Origin: Carcinoscorpius rotundicauda
Lineage: Eukaryota > Arthropoda > Merostomata > Xiphosura > Limulidae
Assembly: GCA_011833715.1 (NCBI GenBank)
Contig: CM022394.1
Coordinates: forward strand, 92,366,798-92,430,797
Direction: 5' to 3'
Length of the DNA stretch: 64,000 nt
Both the position numbers and the translations under genes were made by a program. The notes beneath the pieces were generated by a model. The model was not told the origin of the DNA. It worked only from the letters and a program-made list of their open reading frames with translations, and searched no databases. This document shows, piece by piece, positions 57,660-64,000 of this stretch. How positions within the stretch are numbered: position 1 is the first letter of the stretch; every line of letters starts with the position of its first letter.

Positions 57660-58215
57660 CGTCTGAAATTTCAAAAACTCGCCTAACGATTATAAAAGGT
57701 AGCCATCGTAACCAGGAACGTAGACCTTTTACACCCGATGCGAGGGGATGATTTTTGCAACCACTTATGTGAACTGTTCAATTTGCAAATTGGTAATCTC
57801 TGATTACGTGAACCTGAAAGCTGTAAACATACAGACACAGAGTTATCTTGTTGCCACGATAGTTCAAGGTTTCCATGTAGATTTGTCACTGTAGTGATCA
57901 TCAGCACATGTAATTGTGTGTTGGACAAAGTGGGCGGATGTATTTAACTGGACCATTGTGGCTGTCTGACGATACAATATTTTAAAAGATTGTCTTGTAC
58001 TTGCCTGACCTGTGAATAAAGACACCAAGTTCATGTAATCACTGAATAGAATCTCGAACACATTCACAAGCTTCAACTGCATTATTAAATTAGCCTTGTG
58101 TGCTTCGCAGTGACAAAACAAAGCTGACGGTTGCTTCACTTTTATTTTTACCTGACATCCACTGTACGCACCACTCATGTTAGCGGCTCCATCATAAGTT
58201 TGTTATCTTAATCCT
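57660..58215 (-). pseudogene. hAT/ZMYM-like transposase fragment, C-terminal side
   Basis: The minus strand opens with QTYDGAANMSGAYSGC and continues KQPSALFCHCEAHKANLIMQ. YDGAANMSG-Y-G-Q ... HC-AH-NL is a hallmark of hAT-like transposases related to ZMYM proteins. Downstream frames are broken. A family A SINE (58219-58490) interrupts it just upstream of QTYDG. Part of the coding similarity resumes beyond the SINE near 58500-58530. Confidence 0.75.
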
Positions 58216-58218
58216 TAC

Positions 58219-58490
58219 GGCCCGGCATGGCCAAGCGCGTTAAGGCGTGTGCTTCGTTATCTGAGGGTCGCGGGTTCGCGCCCGAGTCGTGCGAAACATG
58301 CTCGCTCTCCCAGGCGTGGGGGCGTTATAATGTGACGGTCAATCCCACTATTCGTTGGTAAAAGAGTAGCCCAAGAGTTGGCGGTGAGTGGTGATGACCA
58401 GCTGCCTTCCCTCTAGTCTGACACTGCTAAATTAGAGACGGCTAGCACAGATAGCCCTCGAGTAGCTTTGTGCGAAATTCCAAAACAAAT
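58219..58490 (+). mobile_element. SINE family A inside the hAT fragment (antisense to it)
   Basis: Complete copy of the CTTCGT-ATCTGAG / CCCGAGTCG subfamily. Flanks AAGGATTAAG and CAGGCTAAG (both on the minus strand) may be a degraded target-site duplication. Confidence 0.93.
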
Positions 58491-58738
58491 AACAAAACTT
58501 AGCCTGAAAGCCGTCACCTCATTGATGTTTTCCATTAGAATAACTATGGTCCTCAAAGATATTTACCTTTCTGTTCGATAGAAAATCTTGTATCAATGAA
58601 CATCACTTTCTTCCTTTACTTATTGAAGTCTGAGGTCCTAAAAGTTGGTTGGTTTCATCTTTTGTGTGTGTATAAAACCTTAAGTAAAAGTCGAACAGCA
58701 TTGTTACTCTTTACAAAGTATGTAATTTTGACATTTGA

Positions 58739-58886
58739 GGCTCGGTATAGCCTAATGGAAAAATTACCGGACTGTGGAACCCAAGTTCAATGACCTGTGT
58801 CCAATTGCCACAAAAATAAATAAATGCCGCTCTTCGCAGTTTAGGACCATGGGTGCCCGAGAAGGTTAAAGTAGCCCAAGAACTGA
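58739..58886 (+). mobile_element. Possible fourth SINE type with another tRNA-like head
   Basis: CTCGGTATAGCCTAATGG, CCGGACTGTGGAACC and AAGTTCAATGACC look tRNA-derived (the TGTGG loop is His-like). CGCTCTTCGCAG and TTAAAGTAGCCCAAGAACTG follow, resembling the family A body. Degraded, no duplication found. Confidence 0.4.
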
Positions 58887-59969
58887 AAGATAATATTGTT
58901 TACAGCTGCTTTCTCTTCAGCCTGTAAGTTAAAAATTGGGAGCGATTAAATGCTAGACCCGCTAACTATTTAATATTATTGCTCTATAAAAATCTTTTAC
59001 GGTATAGTTAGTGTTAAGCGTATATTTAATAATTTAGTATTTAAACGATATATATAAATATATTTGACTCCAGTTACAATTATTAGGTAAAAGCAGAGGT
59101 GTAGATCCTGGTAGGATGGGGGACACATTCCTCCTTCATTTTAAGTGAGGTATGGTGCATACAATCATCCTCACCTACACTTTGATCTGTTGAATTATTT
59201 TATTGCATCACAGGCCAACAAACTGTGTGTTTGTTCTTGTGATTCTCGTGTTCTTACCAATCGAATTACATAGTTAGGCCTAGATGTAGACTTTTTCAGT
59301 AACCGAAATGTACATCTTTAATATAGGCGTGCTTCTGAGCTTTTCGATTTAAACGATCGTTCGTAAGTATCAGTCAGTAGGTCGAAGTATACATGCAAGA
59401 CTTGCAAGCAGTATCACAGAATCTACCAACGTTTTGTACGTAGTGTAAGATTAAATAAAATTTTTATCACAACAGATTGAGCACTGCATGAAATTCGAAA
59501 ATATTACTCCCAAGCGTAAACTCCTGTGATTTAGATCCGGCAGGCCATTTGTAGCTTGCAGGTACATCAATCTTATGTGTATATTGTGCGGTTTTCCAAC
59601 GCCATTTGTTCTTATGCATGTCTAGCCGGTTTTATTGTCGAACGCCTTACTCTCCTTAGCTGCCGAAGCTTCGGACCATAGTGTACGTTTAGTGTACAGT
59701 TAATGACAGGTTCGGGCCACTCGGATCCAGACGCGCCCTACATCACCCCCTTCCGCTCCCTTTAGTCCAAGCTTGGATTTTACAACAGGGCTTATTAGAC
59801 CTGTGTTTGTGGCCCTCATTAATCCATGAAATATCAGATTATCACTGTCCTCTAATAAAGTGCTGGTGCTTTATGGTAAAAGAACAATATATTCTCTTCT
59901 CATAGACAGTAAAAATATTGTATTTTCTTGTGTAATTATAACACAAACACATTCACATCACCCCAGGCT
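58887..59969. other. Unclassified sequence
   Basis: 59560-59830 is GC-richer (GGTTCGGGCCACTCGGATCC). 59095 begins with CAGAGGTGTAGATCCTGG, which resembles a hAT terminus, but I found no matching inverted end. Confidence 0.35.
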
Positions 59970-60242
59970 GAGAATGAAATAATGGAGATGTTCAGCCATC
60001 AAATACTGAGGAACAAAGCACACGAAGTGCAGCAAAGAAAAACTTTGCATTAATGGTTGATGGCACTCAAGATGTTACAGGTGCCGAACAGGAAGCAATA
60101 TGTGTACAATACGTAGATGGGAACTTTGACGTTCATAAGACATTTTTTGGTTTGTACAGTGTTTACAATACAATTTTTGAAACAATATTCTCGACTATAC
60201 TTGATGTACTGACTAGACTCGATTTACCACTGTCAGGATTAA
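59970..60242 (+). pseudogene. hAT/ZMYM-like transposase fragment, N-terminal side
   Basis: NEIMEMFSHQILRNKAHEV, then after a frame change FALMVDGTQDVTGAEQE, AICVQYVDGNFDVHKTFFGL and LDVLTRLDLPLSGL. The VDGTQDV-EQ block holds the first catalytic Asp region of hAT-like transposases. It stops at a SINE (60243) exactly where the family would continue with RGQTYDGAANMSG, the part found inverted at 58215. Confidence 0.75.
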
Positions 60243-60371
60243 GTTTGTTTTTGTTTTTTGTTTTTGAATTTCGCACAAAGCAACTCGAGGGCTTTGGCGC
60301 GACTCGGGCGTGAACCCGCGACCCTCAGATCACAAAGCGCACGCTTTAACGCGATAGGCCATGCCAGGCCC
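60243..60371 (-). mobile_element. SINE family A with most of its body deleted
   Basis: The tail complement (GAATTTCGCACAAAGC, CTCGAGGGCT) is joined directly to the head complement (GGCGCGACTCGGGCGTGAAC). About 170 bases are missing. Flanks CCACTGTCAGGATTAA and CCACTTTCAGGCTAAT are a probable degraded target-site duplication. Confidence 0.85.
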
Positions 60372-60479
60372 CACTTTCAGGCTAATGAATAACAGTAACA
60401 GTAACAGGGTGTTTTTAGCAGAAACTATTCTATCAAACATGAAACCAGCTTGCTTTTTGAGACTCCAGACTTTAATAGT

Positions 60480-60905
60480 GAGTGGCGAGTTAAAATAAAA
60501 GTGACAGTATTTTACTAATAGGAACTATTCCATTATATATGAAATCACATAGCTCTTAAAACTTACGTTTTATGGTGAGTAAACGTAGTGGTGAATGACA
60601 CTCGTTGGTAGAGTTTCCCAGCGAAGAGAAAACGAAGTGTACTCTGCACTAATTTTTATGAAATAGAAATAATGCTTTTCAACAGCTTGCTTGTTGCAAG
60701 TTTTCTACGCAAGGGAGGGTTAGTTGGTTTTTAGGAATTCGTACTTCATGGTGAGTAAAATTAATAGTGGACAAGCAGCTTCTTTGTGAAATATTTTCCA
60801 TCACAGAGAAAAGAAAATAGTTTCTAGAGTTTCATCATAGTGAATAAAAGTAATACGAACAGAAACTTGCTTGTGAAAGTTTTACAAGAGAGGCATACCT
60901 TTTGT
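60480..60905 (+). repeat. Degenerate tandem repeat, about 175-bp unit
   Basis: ATGGTGAGTAAACGTAGTGG (60570s) and ATGGTGAGTAAAATTAATAG (60750s) each begin a unit ending with GCTTGCTTGTTGCAAG or ACTTGCTTGTGAAAG. A third, poorer unit may precede them. Function unknown. Confidence 0.5.
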
Positions 60906-61331
60906 ATTAATTTGTATAATTCGCAATTACTCATTTATTGTATGCTTATACAAATGTAATTGCAGTTATTGATCCTACGAATCTTTGTAAAGATGTTTAT
61001 CCATATTGTCGGTGCGTATACGAAAATAATAAATTAATCAACTTGTAATGAACATATTATAAATCTGACATCCTTGAACCTGCTCTATTTTGTCAGTTAT
61101 CCTGAGTATCCGAAAAGCTGCAATCACCATAGTTGCCCAGTAGGAGATTCGAGTTTTTAATACTAAATAAACTTTATAATAATCTTATGTGGAGTATTTT
61201 CCAATATTCATATCTCTTAAAACGTTTCTTCTACAACTTCACAAATGGATGGTGAGATTTTATTTCAAACCGCCTAATGTAGGGTAGCTACTGACAATTC
61301 TTTAGCCCATTATAAAAAAAAACACTTTTAT
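60906..61331. other. AT-rich sequence without recognised genes
   Basis: Nothing recognised. Confidence 0.5.
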
Positions 61332-61764
61332 TTAAACACGATTACATGATTTTTTATTGGTGTTTATCGCATAAATTAAATGTCAGGGTTACCTCTTTAA
61401 AGCTTATTTTTTTGTAGTTATTAAGTTAATTTATGTTTGTCAAGCATTTTTTTGCCTAGAAGTATACAGTAATGCAAGTGAAATATATTGGTGAGTTCTA
61501 TTTTGTTGTCAATAAACTGCTTTAGAATCTAGTTGAAAACTATACTATCTTTATTTTTAATTTGATCAATAACAGTGTATAACTCTCTTATTTCTTTTAC
61601 CTTTGTTGTTTCTTTTATCATAACAGTATCCTCACTTTTGATACACGTCTGCTGTTTTTGTGAAAGGCAGGCTCAGTGGTCATAGAAAACGCTTTGACAA
61701 GATAAGTTATTCTCTTAAAATATCAGAAAATTGCTAATCTCCCTTCAACATGTTCACCGTTAGG

Positions 61765-63241
61765 GAAACGCAAACGCAAACTAACGTGGCAGGGGTTTAG
61801 TTTAGAGAGAGAGAAATCGTAAGAATTCTCTCTCCAACTGGGGTGTTCAGGAACGTTGTGGTTCCTCTTCGTCCCCTTTCGTGAATTGTTATTAGGTTTC
61901 GTTTTATTTATTTATTTATTAAATAGTTTTTCACTCTTTTTTGGGTGGAGGATGTCACTCTAAATGTTATCTTGGACGGAGGCAAAGGCAGTACCGGAGA
62001 GAATGGCCAGGTTACATCCCGAAAGGCAGAAGTCAAGCAAATATGATCATGAATTCAATTCAAACGACCCGACTCAGGGTCTGGCAATAAAGTTGCCTGG
62101 GCCGGGATCTAAAAATCCAATATCTAAGTTTTTGCTGTGGGGGGGGGGGAACGGGAGTGCCCGGAGAAAATCCACTTTCACAGGACAGGCGCCGAAAGTT
62201 TTGCCTGTCGTGTGCCCGATATCTGAAAAAAATAGAATACATATTATTGAAATGAATTTATTTCTTTAGATACTTTGTTGTGTAATTTGTGATTCTTGAA
62301 ATATGTTGTAAGGTAGAAATGTATTTTGTTGGTGCACTAGTTAATTTGTATAGTGATGCCGTTAGTTTCTTCTATTTTATGCTTTCAGATAATATTTGTG
62401 TGATATTTCCGTTAGTCTATCTCTTAGTGTTGGTAAATTGCTAATTTAGTGTATATAATTTACTGGCGTAAATGACGGTAGACTGAACGCAGATTTTAGT
62501 ATTCTGTTCTGTTGAACTTGGATTTTCTGAAGAGTGTTGTTTGACATATTGTATGTTACTTGACGTCCATACTCTATTAGTGGACGGATGTAAGCCTTGT
62601 ATATTTGTATAATAGTGTTTGGTGAACATCTCGATTGTTTACTTGTTAGAGTCATTAGGTGTGAAATCCTTTTTGTAATTGATGAGTGTATATTGTTTAC
62701 ATGTTTTTTCCATGTTAGTTTTGTATCGAAAGTGATGCCAAGGAATGTGTTGTTTCTGCTCATGTTAATGGTTGTATTTTATTTTTTATAGATTTTTTCT
62801 TTTCTTTTTTAATTTCGTGTAGAAGGTGATTGCTTGTGTTTTGGTTGGATTTGACACAACTCTCCACTTGTTGCTTCATGTTGAGACGTTGTTTAGTGAT
62901 TCTTGTACGCGAGACATGGCCATCACTGAGTTTCTGGAGGTGCTCCAGACAGCGATGTCGTCTGCGTATTGTGAATTATGCATGTATGTTAGATTTGGGA
63001 AAGATATGTCACTGACGAAAATTATGTATAGAAGTGGAGAGAGGACTGATCCTTGGGGCACTCCTGCGGTTATATTAAATGATTTAGATATAATTTTATT
63101 GAGTTTTACTTGTGCTGTTCTATCTGTTAAGAAATTTGAAATCCATTTAACTATCGTGGGATTTATTTGCAGGTGTTTTAGTTTGTATTTGATGGCATTG
63201 TGCCATACGCTGTCGAATGCTTTTTTGACATCTAGGAATAG
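61765..63241 (-). mobile_element. 5'-truncated LINE (Jockey/CR1/L2 group), 9-bp target-site duplication
   Basis: ACCGTTAGG lies at 61756-61764 and 63242-63250, and arm 1 of the repeat is uninterrupted at this place. In minus orientation the element starts inside the reverse transcriptase (LFLDVKKAFDSVWH) and continues with AGVPQGSVLSPLLYIIF and SQYADDIAVW, the catalytic blocks, over an open frame to about 62800. A frame change follows, then FLGITFDTKLTWKKHV and IQIYKAYIRPLIEYG to 62446. The remainder is 3' UTR ending in GCGTTTGCGTTTC without poly(A). Confidence 0.92.
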
Positions 63242-63696
63242 ACCGTTAGGCTATTCGTTCCTACGACGTTTAACTTTACGTTACCTACCCTTTGTTTGAC
63301 CGAAACTGTCTTTCAGTTAATTAAGTTCGATTTTCTCTCTCTTCCAGCCAGCTCGCTAAGTAGTTGCATTTGTATATATTTTATTGAGGCGTTAACACCT
63401 AGATCAGCAACTTACAAACACAACTTCCAACGATCGTCTGCTTTTAACTCTTATTATAAAAAAGTAATGAAATATAATCTCAAAAATAAATCAGTCAATA
63501 CTGCTTACACTATCTTTTATATCTGAAAATGTTGCAATAAAACAACAGCACAGAACAATACAGGAGTTATTATTTTATGATAAAAACAATAAAGACACGA
63601 AAGATCGATTTCTGTCTAAATAGGAGATTTAACATCATTCATATCTTTAAGATATAATTTAGAACGTTCTATATAGCAGTTTAGACATTATAATCA

Positions 63697-63963
63697 GGCC
63701 CAGCAACGCCAAATGGTTACTGCGCTCATCTCGTAAAATTATGACAGAAGCGAGTTCGAATCCCCATCACACCAAACATTGTTTCCCTTTCAGCCACAGG
63801 TGCGTTATAATGTGACGGTCAATTCCATTATTCTTTGGCAAAGGAGTGGAACGGTGAGTGGTGATGACTAGTTTCCTTCCCTCTAGTCTTGCACTGTTAA
63901 ATTAAGGATGGATAGCGCAGATGATCCTTGCGTAACTTTTGGCGAAACTCAAAAACAAATATT
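63697..63963 (+). mobile_element. Old SINE family A variant in arm 2
   Basis: Counterpart of 17096-17369. Head GGCCCAGCAACGCCAAATGG with B box GAGTTCGAATCCCC. ATTATAAT flanks both ends. Confidence 0.8.
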
Positions 63964-64000
63964 ATAATTAATCTTTGTTGGCAAACGCTTATTTATATTT

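Larger units (their letters stand above)
61332..64000 (+). repeat. Long dispersed repeat, arm 2 (split by a LINE, runs off the window)
   Basis: Collinear, inverted, with 17054-18382 at all landmarks, and still matching at the last base of the window. About 150 bases present in arm 1 (18064-18225) are absent here near 61500. 61765-63241 is an inserted LINE, not part of the repeat. Confidence 0.85.

Noticed and set aside
57683..57928. 81-codon frame as a separate gene
   Set aside because: It is the broken continuation of the hAT-like fragment in another frame.
59095..59800. hAT-like end CAGAGGTGTAGATCC as a complete transposon
   Set aside because: No matching inverted end or target-site duplication was found.

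Overview
The window is AT-rich, intron- and repeat-dense animal DNA with a scaffold gap of exactly 1000 N (32553-33552). I see no complete host protein-coding gene. The mix of transposon families, and above all the abundant tRNA-Thr-like SINE (about 280 bp, tail of CAAA repeats), suggests an invertebrate. I favour a chelicerate arthropod such as a horseshoe crab, from memory of that SINE; this is inference. Host signal is limited to a possible last exon at the left edge (2-79), one possible internal exon (39008-39146, minus) and one tRNA-Gln(UUG)-like locus (33979-34050).

Layout. 1-13 kb: SINEs of three families, a decayed RTE-like LINE on the minus strand (3690-6060) carrying a nested MITE and a nested SINE, and a hAT-like scrap (7810-8055). 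13-17 kb: a decayed element, possibly DIRS-like. 17-21 kb: one arm of a >1.3 kb dispersed repeat whose partner lies inverted at the right edge (61332-64000), a hammerhead-like motif, and a complete solo LTR with target-site duplication (20113-20883). 21-27 kb: mostly empty, with SINEs and a P-element/THAP9-like C-terminal fragment (25352-26100, minus). 27-32.5 kb: a TIGD1-like Tigger transposase pseudogene split by a complete but dead Copia element (27924-32298) with 92/91-bp LTRs and a copia-type half-tRNA-iMet primer site. The scaffold gap follows.

33.5-44 kb: sparse, with the tRNA-Gln, SINEs, a fossil LINE (40260-41230) and an LTR-like stretch. 44.6-47.8 kb: a 1010-bp direct duplication, identical as far as I can read it, whose right copy runs into a full-length dead mariner (46388-47749). 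48-56 kb: almost featureless apart from SINEs. 56-61 kb: a Gypsy integrase scrap and two pieces of one hAT/ZMYM-like transposase family in opposite orientation, each interrupted by an antisense SINE at the same codon region. 61-64 kb: the second arm of the long repeat, split by a 1.48-kb LINE with a 9-bp target-site duplication.

There is no operon-like gene cooperation here. The history is one of layered insertion: SINE into LINE, MITE into LINE, Copia into Tigger, LINE into repeat, SINE into hAT. The three SINE families share a 3' module (AGATAGCCC ... GTAGCTTTG), which suggests they were mobilised by the same LINE machinery. All identities quoted are by eye; nothing was computed.
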